NCBI RefSeq assembly: GCF_008369125.1
Contig: NZ_VOAY01000001.1
Coordinates: forward strand, 1 to 64,000
Reading direction: 5' to 3'
DNA: 64,000 bases
Origin: Allopusillimonas sp008369125
GTDB lineage: Bacteria; Pseudomonadota; Gammaproteobacteria; Burkholderiales; Burkholderiaceae_B
The stretch's first letter is position 1. Every line of letters starts with the position of its first letter. Below the pieces are notes generated by a model that saw nothing but the letters and a program-made list of their open reading frames with translations, had not been told where the DNA came from and made no database searches. Positions 26,280 through 34,525 of this stretch are shown here, in pieces. The position numbers and the translations under genes are program-made.

Positions 26280-27686
26280 GTGGCGATCAGGCAAGGTGGG
26301 GTGGTGCAGGCCACCACCCACGACCCCGCCTCTGGGGGCGTACGGGCGAGCGCGAAAAAAACCGGCAATCGGGGCGCTCGCGGTTCGGCGTCGGGCGGTT
26401 CGCTTAATCAGGTGTTTGATGTGGCAGTGGTGGGTGCTGGCGCGGCCGGAATGATGGCTGCGGCCGTGGCAGGGCAGCGGGGGCTGCGTGTGGTGCTCAT
26501 TGACCATGCCAAAAAGCTGGCTGAAAAAATTCGCATCTCTGGTGGTGGCCGCTGCAATTTTACGAACATCAACACCAGCCCTGCCAATTTTATTTCGCAA
26601 AACCCGCATTTTTGTCGCTCGGCGCTGGCGGCCTATACCCCGCAAGACTTTATCGATATGGTCGTCAGGCATGGCATAGCCTGGCATGAGAAACACCGGG
26701 GACAGCTGTTTTGTGATGAATCCAGTGAAGACATTATCACCATGCTGCAGCATGAGTGCGATGATGGTCGCGTGTCATGGCGCATGCCCTGTGCGGTGGA
26801 GCGCATTACGCGTGTCGATGACGACGTGTTTGTGCTGCATACGTCGCAGGGCGAGGTGCAGGCGCACCAGCTTGTGATGGCGACGGGCGGCATGGCCATC
26901 CCGCAATTGGGCGCGACTGATTTCGCCTTGGGTGTGGCGCGGCAGTTTGGGCTGAAGGTGATTGAACCCCGGCCTGCGCTGGTTCCGCTTACTTTTGATG
27001 CAGAGGCCTGGAAGCCGTTTTCTTCCCTGAGCGGTGTGGCGCTGGAAGTGCTGGTGCGCGCTGTCGGGGCTGGAGCGGCTGCTGCGAGAAAGGCGAACGG
27101 GCGTCAGAAACCCGGTGGCAAGGCGGCACAGACTGAGTTTCTTGAAGACCTGCTTTTTACACACAGGGGTCTGTCTGGCCCAGCTATTTTGCAGATATCC
27201 AGTTACTGGAACCCAGGCGAGGCGATTTCTGTTGATCTTGCGCCGGGGCGGGATCTTGCCCGCGAACTGCTTGAAAGCAAGCAGGGCAGCCGACAGAAGC
27301 TGGGGTCGGTGTTATCCGGTATGTGGCCCAAGCGTCTGGCTGACCAATGGCTGGCCAATGCGCAAACTACTGGTGATGGTTTGGGCGAGCAACGCCTGGC
27401 CGATGTGCCGGACAAGACTTTGCGCGAACTGGGCGCGTGCATCAATGCCTGGCAGCTGTTCCCCAGCGGCACGGCGGGTTACAAGAAAGCGGAAGTGATG
27501 CGTGGCGGGGTTGATACACGCTGCCTGAATCAAAAGACCATGGAGGCCAGTGCGGTTTCTGGCTTGTACTTTATAGGTGAAGCCGTGGATGTTACAGGCT
27601 GGCTGGGCGGCTATAACTTTCAGTGGGCGTGGGCTTCTGGTGTGGCCTGCGGCAAGGCATTGCTGCAGCATGGCGGCAAACGCTAG
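26280..27686 (+). CDS. HI0933-like NAD(P)/FAD-dependent oxidoreductase (BaiN/RdsA family)
   Basis: A 468-residue flavoprotein with an N-terminal dinucleotide-binding motif (VAVVGAGAAGMMAAAVAG, about residues 47-65), the family motif KIRISGGGRCNFTN and a C-terminal YFIGEAVDVTGWLGGYNFQW that covers FAD. This family includes proteins of unproven substrate and some bile-acid or disulfide-related reductases. The first ~40 residues (ATTHDPASGGVRASAKKTG) look unlike the family, so the true start may be a GTG near 26420. It starts six bases after the decarboxylase stop. Its last 13 codons and downstream bases are tandemly repeated. Confidence 0.85.
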   Translation: MAIRQGGVVQATTHDPASGGVRASAKKTGNRGARGSASGGSLNQVFDVAVVGAGAAGMMAAAVAGQRGLRVVLIDHAKKLAEKIRISGGGRCNFTNINTSPANFISQNPHFCRSALAAYTPQDFIDMVVRHGIAWHEKHRGQLFCDESSEDIITMLQHECDDGRVSWRMPCAVERITRVDDDVFVLHTSQGEVQAHQLVMATGGMAIPQLGATDFALGVARQFGLKVIEPRPALVPLTFDAEAWKPFSSLSGVALEVLVRAVGAGAAAARKANGRQKPGGKAAQTEFLEDLLFTHRGLSGPAILQISSYWNPGEAISVDLAPGRDLARELLESKQGSRQKLGSVLSGMWPKRLADQWLANAQTTGDGLGEQRLADVPDKTLRELGACINAWQLFPSGTAGYKKAEVMRGGVDTRCLNQKTMEASAVSGLYFIGEAVDVTGWLGGYNFQWAWASGVACGKALLQHGGKR

Positions 27687-27894
27687 CCGACATTAAACTG
27701 CTTTTAACGCAGGGCAGAAGGGTGTAGCCCGCGGCAAGGCATTGTTACAGCACGACGGCAAACGCTAGCCGGCATTAATATACTTTCAGTGCAAAGCACG
27801 CAGGTGCCGTCTGCGGCAAGGCGTTGTTGCAGCACAGCGGCAAACGCGAGCCAACATTAATATATTTTCAACGCTGGGCCGAAATCTGTTTGTG
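27649..27894 (+). repeat. Three tandem copies of an 82-bp unit derived from the 3' end of the flavoprotein gene
   Basis: Copies begin with GCGGCAAGGC at 27649, 27731 and 27813, an exact 82-bp period. Copy 1 is the last 13 codons of the gene at 26280 plus downstream DNA. Copy 2 keeps the same codons and a stop (CGCTAG); copy 3 has lost the stop (CGCGAG). The flank before copy 1 (ACTTTCAGTG) also recurs before copy 3 (27782), so the duplicated segment reaches back to about 27616. The glycine riboswitch begins about 45 bp after copy 3. Confidence 0.85.
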
Positions 27895-27939
27895 GCTGCC
27901 TGGCTTTCGGGGTATGCTCTCGTTTGCTGTCGTCACACA

Positions 27940-28142
27940 GTGGGAGAGCGTCGATTTTTCGACCGCCGAAGGCGCAATTCGCCCGAAATCGCTCAGGCAC
28001 CCCGTACCGCTCGTGTGTTGTCGCCAATTGGCTGGCAAGGCAGCATTCTGGAGAGACTCGTTCCATTGGCCCGCAGGCCTGGCATCGGGCGCCGAAGGTG
28101 AACCCCCTATATGGGGTCAACTCTCAGGCAAAAGGACAGAAG
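27940..28142 (+). promoter_or_regulatory. Tandem glycine riboswitch (gcvT motif, two aptamers)
   Basis: Two consecutive glycine aptamers precede gcvT. Aptamer 1 runs about 27940-28020, with GGGAGAGCG, CCGCCGAAGGCGCAA and CAGGCACCCCGTACCG. Aptamer 2 runs about 28046-28142, with CTGGAGAGACTCG, GCGCCGAAGGTGAACCCC and CTCTCAGGCAAAAGGACAGA. These are the conserved gcvT-element blocks. The tandem, linked form is typically an on-switch that lets the glycine cleavage genes be expressed when glycine is abundant. The expression platform would lie in 28143-28198 before the gcvT ribosome site. Confidence 0.93.
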
Positions 28143-28198
28143 GGCGGCGCAAGGGCCAGGTGGCTCGGCGTCGTCGTTTCGTTTCCGGAGCCTCTCTC

Positions 28199-29347
28199 AT
28201 GTCTACAGCACTAAAACATACCCCTCTGCATTCTGCCCATCTTCAGGCCGGCGCCAAAATGGTCGACTTCGGTGGCTGGGATATGCCTGTTTCCTATGGC
28301 TCGCAAATTGAAGAGCATCACACCGTACGCCGCGCCGCGGGTATGTTCGATGTTTCGCACATGCTCAATGTTGATGTACGTGGCAAAGTAGCCGCCGCGT
28401 CAACGTCAGCCGAGGCTCAGGATGCCGCCACGGGCGAACAAGGCGTGCGTGCCTTTTTGTCACGCTTGCTGGCTAATGACGTGGCCAAGCTTACGGTGCC
28501 AGGCAAGGCCCTGTACGCGTGCATGCTCAAGCCTGACGGCGGCGTCATTGACGACCTGATTGTGTACTTTTTTGATGAGACCAACTGGCGACTGGTGGTA
28601 AATGCCGGTACGGCAGACAAAGACATTGCCTGGATGCAGCAGGTTGCGCGCGATGAGGGCTTTGAGGTTCAAATTGAACCCCGGCGTGATCTGGCCATGA
28701 TTGCGGTGCAAGGGCCCCAAGCCCGCGAAAAGCTCTGGGCAGCGCGCCCGCACTGGAAGGCACCCACCGAGCAGCTGGCGGCCTTTAACGGTGTTTACAT
28801 CGATGCCGATACGCTGGTTGCACGCACAGGGTACACCGGTGAAGACGGCTTTGAAGTTGTACTGCCGGCCACCCAGGTGGGTGCTTTCTGGGATGACCTC
28901 GTCAGTCAGGGCGTGTTGCCTTGTGGTCTGGGCGCGCGCGACACACTGCGGCTTGAGGCGGGCATGAATCTATACGGGCAAGAAATGAACGAGCAGGTTA
29001 ACCCACTGATCTCGGGCCTGTCATGGACGGTTTCTTTTAAAAACCCCGATCGTCGTTTTATTGGCCGAGACGCCCTTGAAGCCATTACCCCCGACCAAAC
29101 GCTGGTGGGCATCAAACTGCTCGAGCGTGGTGTTATGCGGGCGCACATGAAGTTGCGCAGTGCTCAGGGCGACGGTGAACTCACCAGTGGCTCCATGTCG
29201 CCTACCATGGGTGTTTCCATCGGTATGGCGCGTGTGCCTCTGGGTCTGCAGCCTGGCGATGCCGTCGAAGTCGAGATGCGCGGCAAATGGATGCCTGCAG
29301 AAGTGGTAAAAATGCCTTTCGTGCGCAACGGCAAAATTTCGGTCTGA
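28199..29347 (+). CDS. gcvT: Glycine cleavage system T protein (aminomethyltransferase)
   Basis: A 382-residue folate-dependent enzyme that releases ammonia from the aminomethyl-lipoyl H protein and makes 5,10-methylene-THF. The N-terminal TPLHSAHLQAGAKMVDFGGW, VSHMLNVDVRG, the TGYTGEDGFEV segment and the LRLEAGMNLYGQEM catalytic region are all typical. ATG 28199 follows CCGGAG and lies after the glycine riboswitch; the reading frame open further upstream is riboswitch sequence. A short Ala/Ser/Glu-rich insert (AASTSAEAQDAATGEQ) sits near residue 65. gcvH follows after 48 bp. Confidence 0.95.
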   Translation: MSTALKHTPLHSAHLQAGAKMVDFGGWDMPVSYGSQIEEHHTVRRAAGMFDVSHMLNVDVRGKVAAASTSAEAQDAATGEQGVRAFLSRLLANDVAKLTVPGKALYACMLKPDGGVIDDLIVYFFDETNWRLVVNAGTADKDIAWMQQVARDEGFEVQIEPRRDLAMIAVQGPQAREKLWAARPHWKAPTEQLAAFNGVYIDADTLVARTGYTGEDGFEVVLPATQVGAFWDDLVSQGVLPCGLGARDTLRLEAGMNLYGQEMNEQVNPLISGLSWTVSFKNPDRRFIGRDALEAITPDQTLVGIKLLERGVMRAHMKLRSAQGDGELTSGSMSPTMGVSIGMARVPLGLQPGDAVEVEMRGKWMPAEVVKMPFVRNGKISV

Positions 29348-29395
29348 TGCGCGCGCTCACTCTTATAACGAATACTGATTTTCACGGGGTACACC

Positions 29396-29773
29396 ATGAG
29401 TCTTCCAACTGATCGCAAATACACGTCTTCCCATGAATGGGTCAAGCCTGAAGGCGACGTCTTTCTAGTGGGCATTACCGATGCCGCTCAAGACCAACTG
29501 GGCGATCTGGTTTTTGTGGGTGATGTTAACCCCGGTGCCAAGCTGTCTGCTGGCGATACCGCGGGTGTGGTTGAGTCAGTCAAGGCCGCTTCTGACATTT
29601 ACGCGCCCGTCGATGGCGAGATTGTGGCCTTTAATGAGGCGCTGGGTGATCAGCCTGACCTTATCAACCAGGCAGCCTTTGATACGTGGATCTTCAAGAT
29701 TAAGCCCAATAATCCTGACGACATCGATGACCTCATGGATGGCGACGACTACGAGGCGCTCGGCGCCAGCTAA
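29396..29773 (+). CDS. gcvH: Glycine cleavage system H protein (lipoyl carrier)
   Basis: A 125-residue lipoyl-domain protein. The lipoylated lysine lies in VVESVKAASDIYAPV (about residue 63), within the standard fold starting RKYTSSHEWVKPEGD. It shuttles the aminomethyl group between GcvP and GcvT. The gene lies between gcvT and gcvP in the usual order. Length is normal. A terminator-like hairpin follows its stop codon. Confidence 0.96.
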   Translation: MSLPTDRKYTSSHEWVKPEGDVFLVGITDAAQDQLGDLVFVGDVNPGAKLSAGDTAGVVESVKAASDIYAPVDGEIVAFNEALGDQPDLINQAAFDTWIFKIKPNNPDDIDDLMDGDDYEALGAS

Positions 29774-29780
29774 GTGCCTT

Positions 29781-29802
29781 AAGGCGCCTGCCGGCGCCTT
29801 TT
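29781..29802 (+). terminator. Hairpin between gcvH and gcvP (terminator or attenuator)
   Basis: AAGGCGCC (29781-29788), loop TGCC, GGCGCCTT (29793-29800), then two further T residues and GG. The stem is strong but the T-tract is short, so termination may be partial. It lies 9 bp after the gcvH stop and would lower gcvP output relative to gcvTH, or protect the upstream mRNA. Confidence 0.55.
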
Positions 29803-29913
29803 GGTGTCTGTCTTTTTGTGGCGGTCGGCGCTCTGAGGCGTAACGCGACCTCAGCGGGCCAACCGCCCTGATCATGCCCACATGCCCCGCATTTCTTTCT
29901 GTTTAGGTTGATT

Positions 29914-32808
29914 ATGTTGCGAGATTTAGACCCTCACTCTGACTTTATCCCCCGGCATATAGGCCCGGGCCAGGCTGATCAGGCCCGCATGCTGGAAGCC
30001 ATTGGGGCACAAAGCCTCGAGAGTCTGGTGCAACAGGTGGTGCCGGCCAGCATTCTCGACCGCAAGCCGCTTGATCTGCCGGCCTCGCGCAGCGAAACTG
30101 ATGCGCTGGCTGGCCTGCGCGAAATTGCAGGGCGTAACCAGGTTTATCGCAACTATATTGGCCAGGGGTACTACGGTACGCATGTGCCGCATGTGATTTT
30201 GCGCAATATTCTTGAAAACCCGGCATGGTATACGGCGTACACGCCTTACCAGCCCGAGATCTCGCAGGGCCGGCTCGAGGCGCTACTTAATTACCAGACC
30301 ATGGTCGCTGATCTGACCGGGCTGGATATCGCCAACGCGTCGTTGCTGGACGAGGGTACGGCCGCTGCCGAGGCCATGGCGCTTGCGCGTCGTAGTTCGC
30401 GTTCAAAAAGTAATGTGTTCTTCGCCTCGCAGCATTGTCATCCACAAACGCTTGAAATCCTCCGCACCCGCGCCAGTGGGCTGGGTATTGATCTGTTGGT
30501 CGGTGACGAGGCTGCCAGCCTGCCCGCTTGTTTTGGCGTACTCGTGCAGTACCCGCATAGCCTGGGCGATATTGCCGACTATCGTGCGCTGGCTGAGCAG
30601 GCCCATGCCATGGGCGCAGTGGTCTCTGTTGCGACAGACTTGCTGGCACTTGCTTTGCTGACACCACCGGGTGAGTGGGGCGCTGATATTGCTGTCGGCT
30701 GTGCCCAGCGCTTTGGCGTGCCCCCGGGCTATGGGGGCCCACACGCAGGCTTTATGGCGTGTAAAGACAGTTTTAAGCGTAGTATGCCGGGCCGTCTGGT
30801 GGGTGTGTCTAAAGACAGCCAGGGCGCACCCGCCTTGCGTCTTGCGCTGCAAACGCGGGAGCAGCATATTCGCCGTGAAAAGGCCACTTCCAATATTTGC
30901 ACGGCACAGGTGTTGCTGGCTGTCATGGCCGGCATGTATGCGGTATGGCATGGGCCCGCTGGCCTTACCCGCATTGCCGAACGCGTGGCCACGCTGACCA
31001 GTTTTCTGAAAGGCGCGCTGGAGCAACTGGGCGTTACCGTCGTTAATAAACAGTATTTTGATACGCTGCTGCTCAATACGGGCGACGCTACGCAGGCAAT
31101 TGTTGACGCAGCAAAGGCTGCACGCATAAACCTGCGCCAGCCTGGTGCAGGCCGCCTGGCCGTGTCGCTGGACGAAACCGTTACGGTGGCAGATCTTGAC
31201 GTGCTGCTGTCCGTGTTTGCACAGGGCCTGGGTAAAACCTGGGACGCCGCCGCACAAAAAGCCAAACCTACCGCCTTGGGCATACCTGCAGGCTTGCGCC
31301 GCCACGGTGCAATTTTGTCGCACGCCATCTTCTCGCGCATTCAGTCAGAAACCGACATGCTGCGCTACCTGCGCAGCCTGGCTGACAAAGACCTCGCGCT
31401 GGATCGCACCATGATCCCACTGGGTTCATGCACGATGAAGCTAAACGCCACGGCCGAGATGATCCCGGTTACTTGGCCCGAATTCGGCAATATGCACCCG
31501 TTTGCGCCCGCTGATCAAGCACAGGGTTATAAAGAGCTTGTCGACCGTCTGTCATCTGCACTCTGCGTTATTACAGGGTATGACGCGGTCAGCCTGCAGC
31601 CTAACTCGGGTGCTCAGGGCGAATATGCTGGCCTTCTGGCCATACAGGCCTACCATCACGCCAACGGTCAGCCACAGCGTAATGTGTGTCTTATCCCCGC
31701 GTCAGCCCATGGCACTAATCCAGCCTCGGCGCAGCTGGCAGGCATGGATGTGGTGGTGGTGGCTTCTGACAGCAATGGCAATGTTGATGTTGAAGACCTT
31801 AAGGTTCGTATCGCTCAGGTGGGCGACCGTCTCGCGGCTTTGATGATTACCTACCCGTCTACCCATGGCATGTTTGAAACCGCCGTGCGCGAGATCTGCG
31901 CGCTGGTGCATGATGCGGGCGGGCAGGTGTACATCGATGGGGCCAATATGAATGCCATGGTGGGCCTTGCCCAGCCTGGCAAGTTCGGCGGCGATGTGTC
32001 ACACCTTAATCTGCATAAAACATTTTGCATTCCTCACGGGGGCGGTGGGCCGGGTGTAGGTCCGGTAGCCGTGCGTTCGCACCTGGCGCCCTATTTGCCG
32101 GGTCTGGTCGATGAGACCGGTGTGCTGCCCGAAGGCGCGAAAGTCGGGCCGGTGTCTGCGGCACCCTATGGTTCGGCCAGCATTTTGCCTATTTCGTACA
32201 TGTATATCTCGATGATGGGCGCTGAGGGGCTTAGAGAAGCGTCAGAAGTTGCTATTTTGAATGCCAACTACATTGCTGCGCGGCTGCGCGAGCATTATCC
32301 GATTTTGTATGCAGACAGCAACGGGCACGTAGCGCACGAGTGCATTCTGGATATCCGTCCCATCAAAGACCGTTGCGGTATTTCGGCTGAAGATGTTGCC
32401 AAGCGTCTGGTTGATTATGGCTTTCATGCGCCCACCATGAGTTTTCCGGTGGCGGGTACGCTCATGGTTGAGCCGACCGAGTCGGAAGGGCTGGCGGAGC
32501 TTGACCGCTTTATTGATGCCATGATTGCCATCCGCGAAGAAATTGCACAGGTGGAGCGCGGCGAAAAAGACGCAGAAGACAATGTGTTGCGCAATGCGCC
32601 GCACACGGCACAAATGCTCTTGGCTTCAGCGTGGCATCATGATTACACGCGTGAGCAAGCGGCCTATCCGCTTGCCAGTCTGCGCCACAACAAGTACTGG
32701 CCACCGGTATCGCGTGTGGACAATGCCTGGGGTGATCGCAACCTTATGTGCTCATGCCCCCCGGTGGAGTCTTATCTTGATGATGAGGCGGTTGTAAAGG
32801 TCGAGTAG
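29914..32808 (+). CDS. gcvP: Glycine dehydrogenase (decarboxylating), P protein
   Basis: A 964-residue single-chain P protein, the PLP enzyme that decarboxylates glycine and loads the H protein. The PLP lysine is Lys702 in DVSHLNLHKTFCIPHGGGGP, with the glycine-rich loop after it, and the N-terminal half-repeat carries the FIPRHIGP start and YYGTHVPHVILRNI. Length is normal for fused GcvP. ATG 29914 is chosen; a TTG two codons upstream is possible. It is separated from gcvH by 134 bp with a hairpin, but glycine riboswitch control is likely to extend to it. Confidence 0.95.
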   Translation: MLRDLDPHSDFIPRHIGPGQADQARMLEAIGAQSLESLVQQVVPASILDRKPLDLPASRSETDALAGLREIAGRNQVYRNYIGQGYYGTHVPHVILRNILENPAWYTAYTPYQPEISQGRLEALLNYQTMVADLTGLDIANASLLDEGTAAAEAMALARRSSRSKSNVFFASQHCHPQTLEILRTRASGLGIDLLVGDEAASLPACFGVLVQYPHSLGDIADYRALAEQAHAMGAVVSVATDLLALALLTPPGEWGADIAVGCAQRFGVPPGYGGPHAGFMACKDSFKRSMPGRLVGVSKDSQGAPALRLALQTREQHIRREKATSNICTAQVLLAVMAGMYAVWHGPAGLTRIAERVATLTSFLKGALEQLGVTVVNKQYFDTLLLNTGDATQAIVDAAKAARINLRQPGAGRLAVSLDETVTVADLDVLLSVFAQGLGKTWDAAAQKAKPTALGIPAGLRRHGAILSHAIFSRIQSETDMLRYLRSLADKDLALDRTMIPLGSCTMKLNATAEMIPVTWPEFGNMHPFAPADQAQGYKELVDRLSSALCVITGYDAVSLQPNSGAQGEYAGLLAIQAYHHANGQPQRNVCLIPASAHGTNPASAQLAGMDVVVVASDSNGNVDVEDLKVRIAQVGDRLAALMITYPSTHGMFETAVREICALVHDAGGQVYIDGANMNAMVGLAQPGKFGGDVSHLNLHKTFCIPHGGGGPGVGPVAVRSHLAPYLPGLVDETGVLPEGAKVGPVSAAPYGSASILPISYMYISMMGAEGLREASEVAILNANYIAARLREHYPILYADSNGHVAHECILDIRPIKDRCGISAEDVAKRLVDYGFHAPTMSFPVAGTLMVEPTESEGLAELDRFIDAMIAIREEIAQVERGEKDAEDNVLRNAPHTAQMLLASAWHHDYTREQAAYPLASLRHNKYWPPVSRVDNAWGDRNLMCSCPPVESYLDDEAVVKVE

Positions 32809-32925
32809 TGGTTTAGGGCGTTTGTGGCAGGCGCTGTGGTTACGGGCGCAGCCGCCGCGACCGTATCCGCATGCCCCACGACCGTAAGCACAGCAGCCGC
32901 CTCCGTCGCAACGGCATAAAGCCTA

Positions 32926-32970
32926 AGCGCCCCGTATACCTCGAGATATTTTTGGGGTGTACGGGGCGCT
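32926..32970. terminator. Bidirectional terminator-like hairpin between gcvP and the convergent transaminase gene
   Basis: AGCGCCCCGTATACC (32926-32940) pairs with GGTGTACGGGGCGCT (32956-32970), a 15-bp stem with one wobble and a 15-nt loop containing five T residues. It lies between two genes that end towards each other, gcvP (+) and the transaminase (-). No long T-tract follows the stem on either side. Confidence 0.6.
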
Positions 32971-32987
32971 GCCGTTGCCCGCTGGGA

Positions 32988-34313
32988 CTATGCTACGGTA
33001 TCAAGTACCTTTTTGATGGTGTCGAAGATATGCGCGATCTGCTCTTCTTCAATGATGAGTGGTGGTGATATTGCAATGATGTCGCCGGTATAGCGCACCA
33101 TAACGCCCGCATCAAAGCACTTCCCAAACACTTCAGCTGCACGGGCACCCGGCGCGCCTTCACGCGGCTTTAATTCAATTCCGGCAACCAGGCCAAGGTT
33201 ACGCACGTCGATGACGTGACGCGCGTCTTCCAGCCTGTGTGCGGCGTCTTCAAACGTTTGCGACATATCTTTGGCACGTTTGAAGAGGTGGTCACGCTCG
33301 TAGATTCCCAGCGTTGCAAGCATGGCTGCCGTGGCGAGGGGGTGGGCTGAGTAGGTGTAACCGTGGAAAAACTCGATGCCGTTGGCTGCTGCAGCCAAAA
33401 TAGTGTCGTGGATCTCGCGCTTGACGGCGACGGCACCGGCTGGCACGGCGGCGTTGCTAATGCCTTTGGCCATGGTAATGAGATCAGGCGTAACACCAAA
33501 CAATTCGCTGGCGGTATTGGCACCCAGGCGACCAAAGGCGGTAATGACTTCGTCGAAAATTAGCAAAATGCCGTGCTTTTCGGTGATGGCCCGCAGCTTT
33601 TGAAGATAACCTTTTGGGGGAAGAAGTACCCCGGTCGAACCCGCCAGTGGCTCGACGATGACGGCGGCTATAGTCGAGGCGTCGTGCAGTGCGACGATAC
33701 GCTCGAGTTCATCGGCAAAATGCTCACCCCAGGCGGGCTGGCCGCGAGAATTGGCATTTTTCGACAAATCATGCGTGTGCGGCATGTGATCGACGCTGGG
33801 CAGTAGGGCACCTGAGAAGGTTTTGCGGTTGGGTGAAATACCGCCCACCGAAATGCCGCCAAAGCCTACGCCATGGTACCCGCGTTCGCGACCGATAAGA
33901 CGCGTGCGTTGGCCTTCGCCGCGGGCGCGGTGGTAGGCCAGAGCGATCTTGAGCGACGTGTCTACCGACTCTGACCCCGAGTTGGTAAAGAAAATGCGGT
34001 CCAGGCCTTTGGGCATCAGTTTGGCTACAGCGGTGGCGGCCAGAAAAGAGTCTGTGTGGCCCATCTGGAAGCTTGGTGCATAGTCGAGCTCAGCCGTCTG
34101 CTGCGAGATGGCGTCAATGATTTCCTGGCGACCATGCCCGGCATTGACACACCACAGCCCCGCCGTAGCATCCAGAATTTGCTGGCCTTCGGTTGAGGTG
34201 TAGTACATGCCCTTGGCTTTTGCCAGCAGGCGCGGTTTGTCTTTGAATTGGCGGTTTGCCGTAAACGGCATCCACAGATTCGAGAGGTCGGGAAGATTGG
34301 CTTGGCTGGTCAT
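32988..34313 (-). CDS. Omega-amino acid : pyruvate (beta-alanine-type) class III aminotransferase
   Basis: A 441-residue PLP enzyme of fold type I. Beginning NLSNLWMPFTANRQFK-like (seen as LPDLSNLWMPFTANRQF), it matches beta-alanine:pyruvate transaminases, with FFTNSGSESVDTSLKIA, the DEVITAFGRLG aspartate motif and the PLP lysine Lys283 in ITMAKGISNAAVPAGAV. It should move amino groups from omega-amino acids such as beta-alanine or taurine-like compounds to pyruvate. ATG 34313 is preferred over 34319. It is divergent from a MocR regulator, a common pairing in which the regulator controls the transaminase gene. Confidence 0.88.
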   Translation of the reverse strand: MTSQANLPDLSNLWMPFTANRQFKDKPRLLAKAKGMYYTSTEGQQILDATAGLWCVNAGHGRQEIIDAISQQTAELDYAPSFQMGHTDSFLAATAVAKLMPKGLDRIFFTNSGSESVDTSLKIALAYHRARGEGQRTRLIGRERGYHGVGFGGISVGGISPNRKTFSGALLPSVDHMPHTHDLSKNANSRGQPAWGEHFADELERIVALHDASTIAAVIVEPLAGSTGVLLPPKGYLQKLRAITEKHGILLIFDEVITAFGRLGANTASELFGVTPDLITMAKGISNAAVPAGAVAVKREIHDTILAAAANGIEFFHGYTYSAHPLATAAMLATLGIYERDHLFKRAKDMSQTFEDAAHRLEDARHVIDVRNLGLVAGIELKPREGAPGARAAEVFGKCFDAGVMVRYTGDIIAISPPLIIEEEQIAHIFDTIKKVLDTVA

Positions 34314-34454
34314 TATCACCTCTGCACTGAAATAAAACCATGTTGGGGCTCCCTGCCGGTGGCTGGCCGCCCCTTACGAGGTGATGGCGCAAACTGTGCA
34401 GGAGAGAAAAGATTCTTGTGGAGCTATTCTCGTCCGTATATGATCAGGTTTAAA

Positions 34455-34513
34455 TATACAGATAGATAATATCGACATGGCTGTATAGGCATTATTCATA
34501 AAACTGTACAGTT
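34455..34513. promoter_or_regulatory. Candidate operator sites in the transaminase / MocR divergent region
   Basis: AACTGTACAGTT at 34502-34513 is a perfect 12-bp palindrome just upstream of the MocR ribosome site. Related half-sites are CTGTATAG (34481-34488) and TATACAGATA (34455-34464). Three CTGTA-type elements in one divergent intergenic region suggest binding sites of the adjacent MocR-type regulator. Confidence 0.45.
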
Positions 34514-34525
34514 CAGGAGGCAACA

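Noticed and set aside
27649..27894. Possible CRISPR array in the 82-bp repeats
   Set aside because: The units are contiguous with no unique spacers, and they derive from a gene end.
27824..28198. Upstream in-frame extension of gcvT
   Set aside because: The DNA is repeat copy 3 and the glycine riboswitch; the true start with a ribosome site is ATG 28199.
29926..31340. Long minus-strand ORFs inside gcvP
   Set aside because: These are shadow frames of a strongly conserved gene on the other strand.
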